Below are positions 34,601-45,756 of a DNA stretch of 64,000 nt, one piece after another. The stretch lies in contig JAPQWV010000005.1 of assembly GCA_027422505.1 (NCBI GenBank), positions 6,329,501 through 6,393,500 of the forward strand. The letters are read 5' to 3'. A program made the position numbers and the translations under genes. The stretch's first letter is position 1, and every line of letters begins with the position of its first letter. The DNA is from Craterostigma plantagineum (taxonomy: Eukaryota; Streptophyta; Magnoliopsida; Lamiales; Linderniaceae). The notes beneath the pieces are model-generated. The model was given only the letters and a program-made list of their open reading frames with translations. It searched no databases and was not told where the DNA came from.

Positions 34601-35367
34601 CATAGAATTAACAGATTTTTCAAGCCCTCTCAACTAAGTCAATAATATCTCTGTAACGGAATTCCAAAGGATAACGCATTTTTGGCAATCAACTAAAGTT
34701 AAAAAGAAGTCAGCAACATCACCCTTGTTGTTAATAAAAAAACACCGACTTCGCTGACAAGGATACCTCATATTACTCTCTCTTTCCGAACCAAAGGTCA
34801 CTAGTTTAGCCGTTTCTTTCTCATTTTGATATCACGAACCAGCTAAGAGTAATGAGAATATATGTTCCAGCCGACTTTTTAAGGTTACGTGGTTCGCCCA
34901 TATCCGGCCACCCTCTTAATCCATATATTTTAGGTTCATTTTCTTCGAGCAATTTCCTGATTGGAAATACTGTTGAAGTTTCAAAAATCGTTCCATTGTT
35001 TCACTGAAACTAAAAGTTATATAATCATAGAAAATTCAGCAGGAAACCTCAGAGAAACAGTGTGCTACGAGACGAAACCATGGACAACCTTTGATGACTA
35101 AATCCCGGGATGTCGGCAAGATATCATCCACTAGATAATTGAAGCAACGAGACGTTGCGACGTGCGAGTAGTGTATTGTCAATGTATTAAGATAACTTAA
35201 TTTGTAATACCTCAAATAAGAATGTCTGAATATACCTATGGCGATGTTCTTCGTCGATGTTGTAGCCGACAACATTAAACATGAGGGAAAAGGGATCATT
35301 ATATTACACAACTCAGTGTGGCATCAGCAATGTGGATAAATGCTATTAATAATAATAACTCCACACA
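34601..35367. other. Intergenic, nothing recognised
   Basis: Mixed composition, with no supported gene or repeat. Confidence 0.4.
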
Positions 35368-35890
35368 TGTAACGTTCCGTCCCATACCGAGACCCACTTG
35401 TAACATCTGTCCCTACTGGAACCTGTGGGATTGGGCTCACCGCACCCGACTAGTAGTCTGGCCACCACTTAACATTTCAGTGTGCTTCGTGCACTCGCTC
35501 ACATGCACCCTGAGAAACTTCGCAAAGGGTCACCCATCCCTATATTGCCCCAAGTCAAGCCCGCTTAACTTCGGAGTTTCTATAGATGGACTCCCAAAAA
35601 GGTAGCTCGACCTTGGTGATATGAGTAGTACTATCAATTCTCTTATATGATTCTTAGCCTGACACGCCCATATGTTGCCAGTCTCAGGATCCCTTCTCAT
35701 TCGGGTGTCGGATCGGTTCGTTCATGTACCCCTTCGCCTAGAAGCCTGCCAGGAGTCGCTCCTTATCCGTGCACTTCTTTGGCACCCGCGATCACTCCCC
35801 GCTCTCATCGGCCCCGGGCGTCACAACACCAGGCACAACCCTCTCGTGTTTCTTGAACATATTTTTGACACACATCACCGAATCCTTCGT
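35368..35890 (-). mobile_element. Cassandra-like TRIM/LTR with 5S rRNA-derived segment
   Basis: The plus-strand start TGTAACGTTCCGTCCC gives a minus-strand end '...GGAACGTTACA'. The centre holds an inverted 5S rRNA-like stretch. Cassandra elements are LTR miniatures whose LTRs carry 5S promoters. Only one LTR-like unit is seen, so this may be a solo LTR. The right boundary is approximate. Confidence 0.6.
35513..35612 (-). pseudogene. 5S rRNA-like segment with pol III boxes
   Basis: The minus strand contains 'AAGTTAAGCGGGCTTG' (A box) and 'GGATGGGTGACC' (C box), with 'CTCCGAAG' just before, in 5S order and spacing. The outer parts do not match 5S rRNA, so this is not a 5S gene. Confidence 0.75.
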
Positions 35891-36383
35891 CTGTACCGAT
35901 CTTGAGCGTATCTTCAACATTCAGGCATTGTATTATAGTTTAGTGACTTGCTGATAGGAATCTTGGTTCTCCGTTGTTGACGGGATAACAACCTAAATAC
36001 TGCGAAACTTAAGGCAACAGATAATTATTGGTTGATAAAAAGGGGGACAACATAAGCATTTTAAATTGCAGCATATATATAAAGAGAGACAATGATTTCG
36101 ACTCTTAATGCTCGTAGAGGTACGATGATAGACAAAAAATTCGATCTTCACGTTTATGTCCAAAAATCATCAATTGAACCTTACAGTTAGCAGACCAAAA
36201 TTACGCAATAAATCAAGTTCAATTCAACATCAAGAAAAACTTAAATATAAGAGGAACTATGGTGCAAGACAGATTATACAGCTAATATTTTTAACCTCCT
36301 ATTAACGGCTATTTAACGATGGGGACCAATTTGGTTCCAATTCAATAACATCGGTGAATAAATTTATCCTCGAGAAACATCGG
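35891..36383. other. Intergenic, nothing recognised
   Basis: AT-rich, with no coding or terminal repeat signal. Confidence 0.4.
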
Positions 36384-36546
36384 TAGGGTTGGCAGTGGAA
36401 CGGGGATTCCCCGTCCCCGCCGGGATCCGCCCCTAGAGATTTTATACCCGCGGGACAGGGACGGGGAATGATTTTTTCCCGGGGGATCCTCGCCCCGTTC
36501 CCGAACCCCCTTTTATATATTCTAATATATATAATATTAAATTATA
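36384..36546. mobile_element. GGGGACGGGG-type element, left part
   Basis: Starts 'TAGGGTTGGCAGTGG' and carries 'ccccgtccccgccggga' and 'gggacagggacgggg'. It continues after the LINE at 41322-41555 with 'gggatcccgccggggacggg'. The motif layout is like the hAT-like MITEs elsewhere in the window. The far end and target duplication could not be fixed. Confidence 0.55.
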
Positions 36547-36588
36547 TATTTAATCATCATCGGGACTGAACTTTCTCTCTCTTCCGCT

Positions 36589-37713
36589 ATGGCGAAAAAG
36601 AGAAAGACAGTCAAACAGAGGACGACGCCGGTCATGGAGACGACGCCGCCTTCTACCACCGTGACATCGATCTTGAATGCTACTCTGGAGAAATCTGATG
36701 GCGATCAAGGAAGGCGTGCACGAGATAATGACAAAAATCGGAATGAAGTTACTGTTCCATTGGCTGATCGTTCAACCAATGGTGATGTGTCACCTAGGGC
36801 ACCGATTTGGCCATCGATTGATGAAGCAATGGTGAGAAAATCGCCTCAATTGGTAAAAATTGAGTCCAATTGCAAGGAGAAGGAGAGCAGCCAGTGGATT
36901 AGGTTTAATGCAGACATACTGAAAAAACAGGACAATAAACTAGAATTTGTGGCACCTATCACTGATGAAATCAAAGTGGAGGTTGAGCATTGGAGAACGG
37001 CACTGTTATGCTATGTCCTTGGATCGAATCCCCCATACAGTGTCATGGAAGGATTTCTGAAGAGAAAGTGGGCGAAATTGGGGATGCTGAACATGTGGCA
37101 AGTTAGACAGGGGTTATTCCTGGTTCGCTTTGACAGTGTAGATACTCGGGACAGAATCCTACAAAATGAGATTCTTCACTTTGACGAAAAACCTGTGATA
37201 GTAACTCCATGGACTGAAAACACTGAATTGCACAAGATTGGGGTGGATCGTGTTCCCATCTGGATACAACTACCACACCTTGAACTGAAATACTGGGGGA
37301 TAAAAACCCTAAGCAGATTAGCTAGTCTGATTGGACACCCAATCATGACTGATGACTTCACCAGAAGAAAGGACAGAATTCATTTTGCCCGGGTTATGGT
37401 AGAAGTGAACCTCAATAAGCCACTGAAGGATAGTATCCAGTTCCTTAACGAGAATGGGCAATTGGTGGAACAAAAGGTTGCATACGAGTGGAAGCCAATC
37501 TTCTGTGATAAATGCAAAAAATATGGACATGAGCAGGAAGTATGCAGGCAAGGATTGAAACGAGGTAGGCAGCCTGTTACACATAAGCCTAATCAGGAGC
37601 AGACACACACAGAATTAGTACTAACTCAAAGTAGGGGACCCCAACATGTAATTGAGCACACTGAGGGGGGAGGGGGCAGGGAAAAATCTGTCACAAAACC
37701 GCCACTCGAGTAA
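36589..37713 (+). CDS. LINE ORF1, gag-like (DUF4283 and CCHC)
   Basis: An unbroken 374-residue frame starting 42 bases inside the element. The basic N-terminus 'MAKKRKTVKQR' is followed by the DUF4283-type domain ('FLKRKWAKLGMLNMWQVRQG', 'LVRFDSVDTRDRIL', 'PIWIQLPHLELKYW'). One zinc knuckle 'CDKCKKYGHEQEVC' lies at about residue 306-319. It would bind LINE RNA. The frame is intact although ORF2 is broken. Confidence 0.87.
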   Translation: MAKKRKTVKQRTTPVMETTPPSTTVTSILNATLEKSDGDQGRRARDNDKNRNEVTVPLADRSTNGDVSPRAPIWPSIDEAMVRKSPQLVKIESNCKEKESSQWIRFNADILKKQDNKLEFVAPITDEIKVEVEHWRTALLCYVLGSNPPYSVMEGFLKRKWAKLGMLNMWQVRQGLFLVRFDSVDTRDRILQNEILHFDEKPVIVTPWTENTELHKIGVDRVPIWIQLPHLELKYWGIKTLSRLASLIGHPIMTDDFTRRKDRIHFARVMVEVNLNKPLKDSIQFLNENGQLVEQKVAYEWKPIFCDKCKKYGHEQEVCRQGLKRGRQPVTHKPNQEQTHTELVLTQSRGPQHVIEHTEGGGGREKSVTKPPLE

Positions 37714-37842
37714 GCAGAGGATTAATCCCAGCCAGTGTGAGATAAGAGTCAGTAGGGAGCAATCTTGGGGCTGATTTGGTACAACAAGAGATAAGGGAGA
37801 TGAATCAGGAACCACATACTAACCCTCCCAAGCAGAGGGTCC

Positions 37843-40800
37843 ATGACCTTGGTCATGGATAGTTGCGCTATTTGGAATGTTAGGGGCCTCAATGGCCCTG
37901 CAAAGCAGAGAGAGGTAACTCTTTTCTGCAGGAAGTACCGTATAAATATAATGTGTCTTCATGAAACCAAGCTGAAAGTTGGACAACTGGATAAAGTCAT
38001 GAATAAGACCTTCTTTGGGTGGGAGTACTGCCATAACTTAAGCTCCCACCCCAATGGCAGAATAGTAACCACATGGAGAGGGGGGCAGCAGCTGATATTA
38101 TTAACCAAAACAGATCAAATCATGCACTTCAGAATTTTGAGAAATGGGAGTTTAGTCACTTTCCTTACTGTTGTTTATGGCCATAATGATCCAGCTGAAA
38201 GGGACAACTTGTGGAATTCCATAATGCAGATTGGGGCAGACATTAGGGAACCCTGGATAATTTGGGGTGATTTTAACAATATAAGAGATTTTGGGGATAA
38301 ACTGGGGGGATCTCCAATCCTGATGAATGAGCTCAGCAAATTCAGACAATGTCTTAGCCACTGCCAACTGGAGGAAATCAAGCGGAGGGGATGTCAATAC
38401 ACGTGGAACAATAAACAAGCATTGGAGAATAGGATATGGTGCAAGTTGGATTGGGCTTTTGCTAACCAGTCTTGGATCAGCAAGTACTTTGATTACATTG
38501 CAGACTTCTTAATTGAAGGAATCTCTGATCACACACCCATTATACTCAGAGATATTGGACAGAAGAAAGGTCAGAAGAAGAGTTTCAAGTTCTTTAACAT
38601 GTGGGCCATGGCTACTTCATTTCTGCCAATAGTGGGAAGTGGCTGGCAGCATGCTGATGGGTCAGATATGAGGGCTATAAGCAGAAACCTATATACGCTG
38701 AGAGGACCCCAAAGAACTAAACAAAGAGTTGTTTGCTGATATAATGGTGCAGACTGATACAACCAGGAAAAAACTAGAAGACTGTCAGCTAGCCTTACAC
38801 CAGAATCCACTAAATAAAGAATTATTGGAAACAGATGAGAGGCTCAGAGTGGATTTCAATTTCCTGAGTAAGGCAAATGACAACTTCTTGAGACAAAAAG
38901 CAAAAGTTAGATGGTTAGACAAGGGTGATACCAATACTGCCTATTTCCATGCTGTTATAAAGAAAAGAGCCTACACTAACAGAATTGTGTCCATTTCTGA
39001 TCCAGAGGGAAACATCATAACAGAGAGTGAGGACATCCACAAGCACTTTATTAAGTATTACAAAGAAATATTGGGGTAGAGCCAGGAATGACAGAACCGG
39101 TCCCCAACAGTTAGTGGCAGAAGAAAGATACACACTAACAGTGGAGGACCAACTGATGCTGGTTAAACCATTTGAGAGGAAGGAGATTCTACAGGCCATG
39201 AAAACCATTCATGAGGATGCAGCCCCTGGTCCGGATGGTTATGGTAGCGGCTTCTTCAAACATGCGTGGACAATAGTAGGGGACCAAGTGACAAATACAG
39301 TACTGGAATTCTTTGAGGTAGGTAAACTGCTGAAGAGGATGAATGGCATAGTCACCTGCCTGATTCCAAAGATTCCTAATCCTGCTACAGCGCAAGATTA
39401 CAGACCCATATCTTGTTGTAATACCATTTATAAATGCATAGCAAAGCTGCTTTGCAACGGACTGAAACCTCTACTACCCAGATTAATACACGCAAATCAA
39501 AGTGCGTTTGTTGAAGGCCGGTCTATCGTTCACAACATATTGCTCTGTCAAGAATTACTGAGGCTATACAACAGGAAGAATGCATCATCTCGGGCACTAA
39601 TGAAGGTGGACCTTAGAAAAGCTTATGACACAGTTGAGTGGGGATTCCTTAAGGAGTGGATGTGCTTGCTGAAATTCCCGATGAAATTTATTAATTGGAT
39701 CTGGGAATGTGTAACAACTGCCTCATATACCATCGCCCTAAATGGTACACAAGCTGGCTGCTTTACAGGAGGTAGTGGTTTGAGACAAGGAGACCCACTG
39801 TCACCTCTAATCTTTGTTATAGTCATGGAATACCTAACAAGGAAAATGCTCTTATCCTCCAAAGATCCTCGGTTTAGATTCCATCCAATGTGTAAACCAA
39901 TTAAATTGGTTAATCTTTGCTTTGCAGATGATCTCATAATCTTCTGCAAAGGCAAGAGTGGAGCTGTACAGGTGATAAAAGAAGCCCTTGATCACTTCAG
40001 AGAAACAACTGGATTGGAGGCAAATGTACAGAAATCCAGTATGTATGTAGCTGGCATACCACACTCAGAAATGGAGGTCATTAAGCAAAACACAGGTTTC
40101 AGCCTCGGGTCCTATCCTATGAGGTATTTGGGGATCCCTGTGGCACCTACGAAATGGACCAAAAATTCATGGCAAATTCTGGTGGATAAAATTACAGCTA
40201 GATTGAACTGTTGGGCCACCAGGAATTTATCATACGCTGGGAGGATCTGTCTGATAAATTCTGTATTACTTGCCACTCATGGATATTGGGGCTCTATATT
40301 CATGCTGCCAAAATCTGTAACTAAGGAAGTTGATCGCCTGTGCAGGGATTTTCTGTGGGGGAAGAATGCTCAAGGGCAAAAGTCTGCCACTTATTTGTTG
40401 GGACCAAGTTTGCAGATCGCAAAAACAGGGGGGATTAAATATCCGAGACTGTGAAACCTGGAATAAAGCGCTTACAGGTAAACAAATCTGGATTACACTG
40501 GATGGAAACTCAATGTGGATCAAATGGATTAATGTGGTGTACTTAAGAGGGACCTCTTTCTGGGAGTATCAACCGGCCACTGACTCCTGTTGGTACTGGA
40601 AGAAAATACATAGGCTAAAAGAGAGTTTTCGAGCGGGGTACAGAGGAAGGGTATGGCAGAAGGCCTCAGACAGGAAATACACTGTTAAAACAGGGTATGA
40701 ATGGCTAAAGGGTGAAGCAAACAAATTTCCTTACCACTAGGCAGTGTGGAACAGATATACATTGCCCAAACATTCTATTCTGCTGTGGCTCCTCCTACAT

Positions 40801-41260
40801 AAAAGACTTCTAACGATGGACAGATTGTCTAATTGGGGATTGTCTGTTTCTGATAAAAAATGCAGCGTATGTGAGGTAGCATAGGAATCAATCAATCATC
40901 TTTTTCTGGAGTGTAACTTCAGCCAAGGGGTGATGCAGAGTATTAACAATTGGATCAAGGGAGATGAGGCCCTCAACACTTTTGATGAGCTGTGCGAGTG
41001 GATGGGGAGGATAGGCAGTAAGAGGAACCCGCAGAACGGTATTAAAGTTGCAGTTTTTTCGGCCATGCTGTATCACATATGGTTTGAAGGTGCCATGCGA
41101 AGGGTTCAAGGACAGTGGAAAAGGTTTTCCAGATGATTGCCCGGGAGATGCACTGGAGAATCAAGAGTGTTTGTCATGCTCGAAGTGCGGTTAGATCAGA
41201 TATATACTTGCGTGTCTGCTCTGAGTTGTTCAGTAGTATTAGATAAGATAAGGTGGGTGT
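37843..41260 (+). pseudogene. LINE ORF2: endonuclease, reverse transcriptase, zinc finger
   Basis: The AP-endonuclease domain is at 37843-38700 ('IWNVRGLNGPAKQREV', 'CLHETKL', 'IIWGDFNNIRD', 'EGISDHTPIIL'). A linker follows at 38729-39079. RT is at 39027-40454 ('DAAPGPDGY', 'NQSAFVEGRSIVHN', 'GLRQGDPLSPLIF', catalytic 'CFADDLIIF'). zf-RVT runs to about 40920 ('KCSVC...HLFLEC'), then a C-terminal tail ('YHIWFEGAMRR'). Frame changes near 38735, 39075 and 40420 and stops near 40738 and 40880 show it is dead. The expected 1200-1300 residue length is otherwise kept. Confidence 0.87.
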
Positions 41261-41321
41261 AATCAAGACTGCATTCGTGGTAAATGAAAATTCATATTAG
41301 CAAAAAAAATATTAAATTATA

Positions 41322-41555
41322 ATTTATATAATATTAAAATAATATCAATATATAGATTAAATATTTAAACAAATAATATTTCAAATTTATATATTATATT
41401 AAAAGTATTTTTTTTAAACAAATTAAGGGGAGGAGAATCTCCACCTCGCTGGGATCCCGCCGGGGACGGGGACTTGGACGGTTTCGTCTCCGAATGGAAT
41501 GCATCGCGGGGATGGAGTTAAGATCTAATCAAAATCCACGGAAAACTTAGTAGGG
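41322..41555. mobile_element. GGGGACGGGG-type element, right part
   Basis: Continues 36384-36546 after the LINE and its duplicated site. It contains inverted 'gggatcccgccggggacgg' and '.cgcggggatgg'. The end is taken near 'aaaatccacgg', without a confirmed duplication. Confidence 0.5.
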
Positions 41556-41559
41556 CCAG

Positions 41560-42072
41560 ATTCAATTTTCAACCATAATTCGCCCTCGGAGCGCCAATTC
41601 CATCCCAATATGGTTGGGCCTCAGTTTCACCATTCCAACCGTGGATTCGATGCTTTTCCCCGTCATCCACTGCAGCAAATGCAAGGTAACCATCCTACTC
41701 ACCATATGTTCCCCGACTTTCCACCCAAGGGCGGGAGGAGGTTTAGTCTCGGGCCATGGAAACGAAGCTCGGGCGAACTTTGAACGTTCTCTTCAGGAAG
41801 TGAACAACATTCAGGGGTTTCCTTTACGACCCCACATGCCAGGTGAAGATTTTTATCGATTTTGCACATTGATGTTCTTTTCTTGGGTTTCTATTCGTTG
41901 TTATATTTTATCGGCAGGGGACGTTAACTCGGGAGGAAACGCGCCCGAAGCTTTTCAGGGGCTCATTGCAATGCAACTCAGAGCAAATTCAAATCAAATC
42001 CACCGCCCTTTTGGCCGTGGACATGGCCATGGAGGAGGCAATGAGATCGATATGGGTTTTCAATACCGATAA
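41560..42072 (+). pseudogene. C-terminal fragment of a plant eIF4E-binding (CBE1-like) protein
   Basis: One frame upstream reads 'QFHPNMVGPQFHHSNRGFDA' and 'HHMFPDFPP'. Another reads 'NNIQGFPLRPHMP' up to a donor at 41843; the intron ends at 41917, and exon 2 reads 'EAFQGLIAMQLRANSNQIH' and ends 'EIDMGFQYR'. I recall this type of C-terminus from the plant protein encoded by At4g01290 (CBE1), a eIF4E-binding protein of the cap complex. The identification is from memory and needs a search. The 5' part of the gene is missing and the frames are split near 41750. Confidence 0.4.
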
Positions 42073-42700
42073 TTTGCAGTATCTACAAACAGATGAACGC
42101 CTGTTCTTGCTATCGTAATACATAATAGTCACCTTAATTCCTCCGTAAACGTCGTAAGGATTTATATTAGCTCTGTCGAATGTTGTTTTCTGTGTTGTGA
42201 TTTTACTCTCTCTCTCTCTCTCTCTCTCTGTGCCGAGATTGCTGCTAGGAGTTAAAAACAGACTACCAAATAAGCAAACATTTAAACACGACTTGTATTG
42301 TAAGTATATATCTTTATAAATCCATTACAGACTTCAACAAATTAAGTCACAACAGCAAATTCGACGAACACAAGAGTATATACTTTATAGAAAGAAAATG
42401 TGTATATACAGAGAGGAACCCGTACACTAGAAATTTTTCAAGGGTAGCTACACAACACTATATAAGAAGTATTACTAGAGCATATTGACGAAGATTTCTA
42501 GCATACCCCACAGCACAGTGTAAACAATCCCTCAAACTGGTTCTTACTCAGTTGCTCTTTATGCATCAAGAACCATTTCATTCATGTGCTTTCCTCAATC
42601 CCATCTAGCTATTGGTCGAAAAAGGAAGAAACTGTAACTCCATTTTTGAAGTTGAGACTGCTGTATGATATGAACTCGGCAGGAGAAATAATATGTGGCA
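42073..42700. other. 3' flank and UTR of the At1g01500-like gene
   Basis: Contains a (TC)n run at 42207-42229 and the probable 3' untranslated region of the minus-strand gene that ends at 42701. No other gene is visible. Confidence 0.5.
42207..42229. repeat. (TC)n microsatellite
   Basis: About eleven TC units. Confidence 0.95.
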
Positions 42701-43972
42701 TTAGAAAAATCTTCTTCTGAAACTTGTCGTCGTTGCTTGGTATGATCTCATGAGCATGCCAACTCCTATTCCAACGCCGAGGCACATACCGAGGCCCAAA
42801 CCAACGCCAACCCTCACACCAGCGTTGAACCATGTCAGCTGCCCAGCTTCACCGTAATACATTTCTTCTGAGTAATGATGGCTATGCATCATGTACTTGG
42901 AATCCAATGCCTCATTGTCGCCCAATTTTCCTTCCAACAACTACAATAAATAATACCCCAATACAATAGAATGTAAAACGAACTTCTAGCTACACAAAGA
43001 CAGTAACTTCACTGCTTTAGGTGAGCAGAGGAGCAGCCAAGTGATGAATTTTGTCATCATCGAGAAACATTCCGATTTTTAGCCAGTTTAGTGCAACTCA
43101 CTTTAACCAAGAAAGGTTGTAATTTGCATCTACCCAATCTATAGAACTAGCTAGTTCTGTAACTATGACCAGCTCCATAGACGATAGGGATCAACAATCG
43201 AAACTATATAAGCAACTCACAAGATCAAGGAGGCACGAAAGCTGTGTATTTGAACAATTCATCAGTATACTTCAATGGCACTTACAGACAACTTCCTATG
43301 CCTCACAAGCCCATTCGCATTCTCGCCACCACCCATCGAACCCTTATTACCATATTCCTTCTCCACCATCTCCTCATCCTCGGGGATTGAATCGAGCATA
43401 TTCCCATTTGCTTTCGCCTTCCTCCTCGGGCTTAGGACGACTGTCTTCGCCAACATCACGGGCTTCCCTGAACAACACCCGGCCACATATACCTCAATCG
43501 ACAAGGAACCACCGCCGAAGACCTTTCCGTTCACGCCGTAGCACTCCATGCCCCAATTGTTCCCCTCCGCCACGTCGGCCCTCTGAAGGTTTCCGCAGAG
43601 GACGATGCTCCCCAAATCGGAGTCCGAATAGGGATTTACGGCCCTGCCGGCGACGTGACGGACCTCGAATTCCGACAATCCGTGGAGCCTGACGCTGTCC
43701 GTGGAGACGTAGGTCGACTCGGACGATCCGATGTCGACGCGGTCGCGGCGGAGGTTGACGAATGCGTCTTCCGACGGCGGGATACGTCGGCCGTTGATCT
43801 CGAGGACGGTTCCCGCGTCGCGGCGGAGGTGGCGGAGAACGAGGTGCTCGGGTAGGTCTTCGACGACGCACGGAGAGATTCGGACGTAGAACAGGCGGAT
43901 TTCGAGCAAATTTGCGAAAGATGGAGGTCTGTAAATCAATTCCTCATCATCGGAGACGATGCGATAGTCCAT
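42701..43972 (-). CDS. At1g01500-like protein, two exons
   Basis: Exon 1 is 43271-43972 (234 codons from ATG); exon 2 is 42701-42940 (79 codons and stop). The intron 42941-43270 has GT..AG borders in phase 0. The 313-residue protein has the family's conserved 'IRLFYVRISPCVVEDLPEHL', 'LEINGRRIP', 'NLRRDRVD', 'STYVSTDSVRLHG', 'VEVYVAGC'-like 'IEVYVAGCCSGKPVMLAKT' and 'LDSIPE'. The C-terminus is 'LTWFNAGVRVGVGLGLGMCL' followed by more glycine-rich hydrophobic residues, a probable membrane segment, and a basic end. Arabidopsis members are annotated by name as an erythronate-4-phosphate dehydrogenase family, but no dehydrogenase motif is visible, so the function is unknown. The gene looks intact, with no frameshift or premature stop. 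Confidence 0.85.
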
Positions 43973-44415
43973 TTTTCAGAGAGGAGGCTGAAACGGCGGC
44001 GAACGGTCGTTGATTGGATTGGAATGGAGGAGCATAGGTTGATTTTTTATTTTTAATGTTTATTGCCTTTACTTTTTTTTTTTTGTGGGGGACGATATTT
44101 TTGCAGGGATGAACGAAAATGACACGCAACGAAAGAGACGGGTGGAGCGTGATGTTCACGTGGGTTTAAACGCGTGGATATATACATATGGTAATCTTCC
44201 GCGCTGACGTGGCAGGTTTTGTCGTTTTGTGGATCGAAACTCGGGTCTTTTCGGGTCGGTTCATACCGAACCGAGCTCCTGGACTAAAAACATGGGCGGG
44301 CTGGGCTCTAAAACTTTTCTCAAGCCCACCCACGTAAAAATTTCCTACTCCATCGTCTTTTTTTATTTATTTTTTTTTTTTAAACAAAGCATAACATTAT
44401 GTTCAAATGCATTTA
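43973..44415. other. Probable promoter region of the At1g01500-like gene
   Basis: The 5' flank of the minus-strand gene. A short 'gggtcggttcataccgaaccgag' palindrome-like word near 44253-44275 may be a MITE scrap. No gene. Confidence 0.35.
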
Positions 44416-44613
44416 TGCTACGTTTGGATTGGGGGATTTCGATTTGAAATCCGAATTTCATTCAAATAACCCGTTTGGCAACCGCTCGGATTTGGATTTC
44501 GATTTCATCCAAATCCGAGGAGAATCCGAGCGCTTGTATTTTGATGGATTTGAAATTCGATCGGAAACGGTCCGTTTTCGAAATACCAAATCTTGCCGTG
44601 ATTATTTTCTTAA

Positions 44614-44652
<39 letters not shown>

Positions 44653-45014
44653 GATAAACGATGAGTCGAGCCGACCCGCGAGCTCGACGAACGACGAGTC
44701 GAGTCGGCCGACGAGCTCGACGACATGAGTCCTCGCGAGCTCGACGAGCCCGCTCGAGCTCGACGACCGATGAGTCGAGCCGGCTTGCGAACTCGACGAC
44801 CGATGAGTCAAGTCGGCTCGCGAACTCGATGAGCCTGCTCGAGGTCGATGACCGATGGCTCAAGCCGGCTCGAGAGCTCGAGGACATTTTGAAATTCGGA
44901 TTTTCGAAATCCCAACGTTTGCCAAACGGTGGATTTGGATTTAAAATTTGGATTTCAGAATTCATAATTTCAAATCACGGATTTCAATTCAAATACATCA
45001 ATCCAAACGCAACC
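44416..45014. mobile_element. PIF/Harbinger-like MITE
   Basis: Left end TGCTACGTTTGGATTG, inverted right end GGTTGCGTTTGGATTG. The three-base duplication TTA lies on both sides (44413-44415, 45015-45017). Subterminal 'ATTTGGATTT'/'AAATCC' words face each other. A (TTA)n run at 44617-44652 and a GC-rich minisatellite at 44665-44880 lie inside. Open frames here are by-products. Confidence 0.7.
44665..44880. repeat. GAGCTCGACGA minisatellite in MITE
   Basis: About six degenerate units of around 33 bases with 'gatgagtcgag', 'cggctcgcgaactcgacg' and variants. Confidence 0.8.
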
Positions 45015-45162
45015 TTATTTATCTTCAGTAGTTTATTTTATACACTCGACGAGTCGAATATATAAAGATATATAATATTAATTTAGGTTAAATTATTTGT
45101 AATTCAGAGTTAATGTATTATAAGCTTATTTTAAATTCAGAGAAAGAATGAATACACTAAGT

Positions 45163-45690
45163 CCATCTCCAACCGAAAACATTCTCAAAACCAAACTCAT
45201 TCTCTCATAACTCAAAATGCAGTAATTCTACTCCAACCATTAAATTGATTCACAAATTCAAAAGAATATTTGTTTTGCAATATTCTCTTTCACATCAACT
45301 TTTATAATTTTTCAATATGACCTACGTTACACCTTTTTAATATTATCCAACAAATAATAAACAACAATTATATTTTCGTAGACTAAATTTTTTAACAAAT
45401 AGTTTAAATATTTTATTTATAACTTTGAACATTATTCATGTCGTATATTAATAAAAACAATTAGATAAAAAAAGCTAAGTATAGTAATTTACGTAATAAA
45501 AGTGGATTACTAAATTTAGTATGAGTTGCTTTGTGAGAGATAAAAACTTATGCGTCGATGTCAAATGAAAACGCATGGATGCGTTTATATGAGAGAGAAA
45601 ATGTCATAAAATCATTTTGGGTATGCGTTTGAGTGTTGTTTGGAGTATTTTTTATGTTTGGTCTGATTATTGGTATTAGTTGGAGATGAT
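45163..45690. mobile_element. TIR element with CATCTCCAAC ends
   Basis: The left end 'GTCCATCTCCAACCG' and the inverted right end 'ATCATCTCCAACTAA' match. Such termini are common in plant MITEs. The target duplication is not clear, so the superfamily is open. No coding content. Confidence 0.5.
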
Positions 45691-45756
45691 ATGATTTTAA
45701 AAGGGAGTTACTATTCACCGCCCCCTTTTTCCTAGTCACCGCCCCCTAAAGGGCTG

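Larger units (their letters stand above)
36547..41307 (+). mobile_element. L1-type LINE, full length but frameshifted
   Basis: Flanked by a perfect 14-base duplication AATATTAAATTATA (36533-36546 and 41308-41321), with an eight-A tail at 41302-41309 overlapping the repeat. It contains ORF1 and ORF2 (endonuclease, RT, zinc finger). It is inserted inside the GGGGACGGGG element. Confidence 0.88.

Noticed and set aside
36376..41560. Target duplication for the GGGGACGGGG element
   Set aside because: Candidate 8-base flanks (AACATCGG on the left) do not match any sequence near the right end, so no boundary pair is claimed.
44661..45065. Arg/Ser-rich open frames on both strands
   Set aside because: By-products of the GAGCTCGACGA minisatellite.
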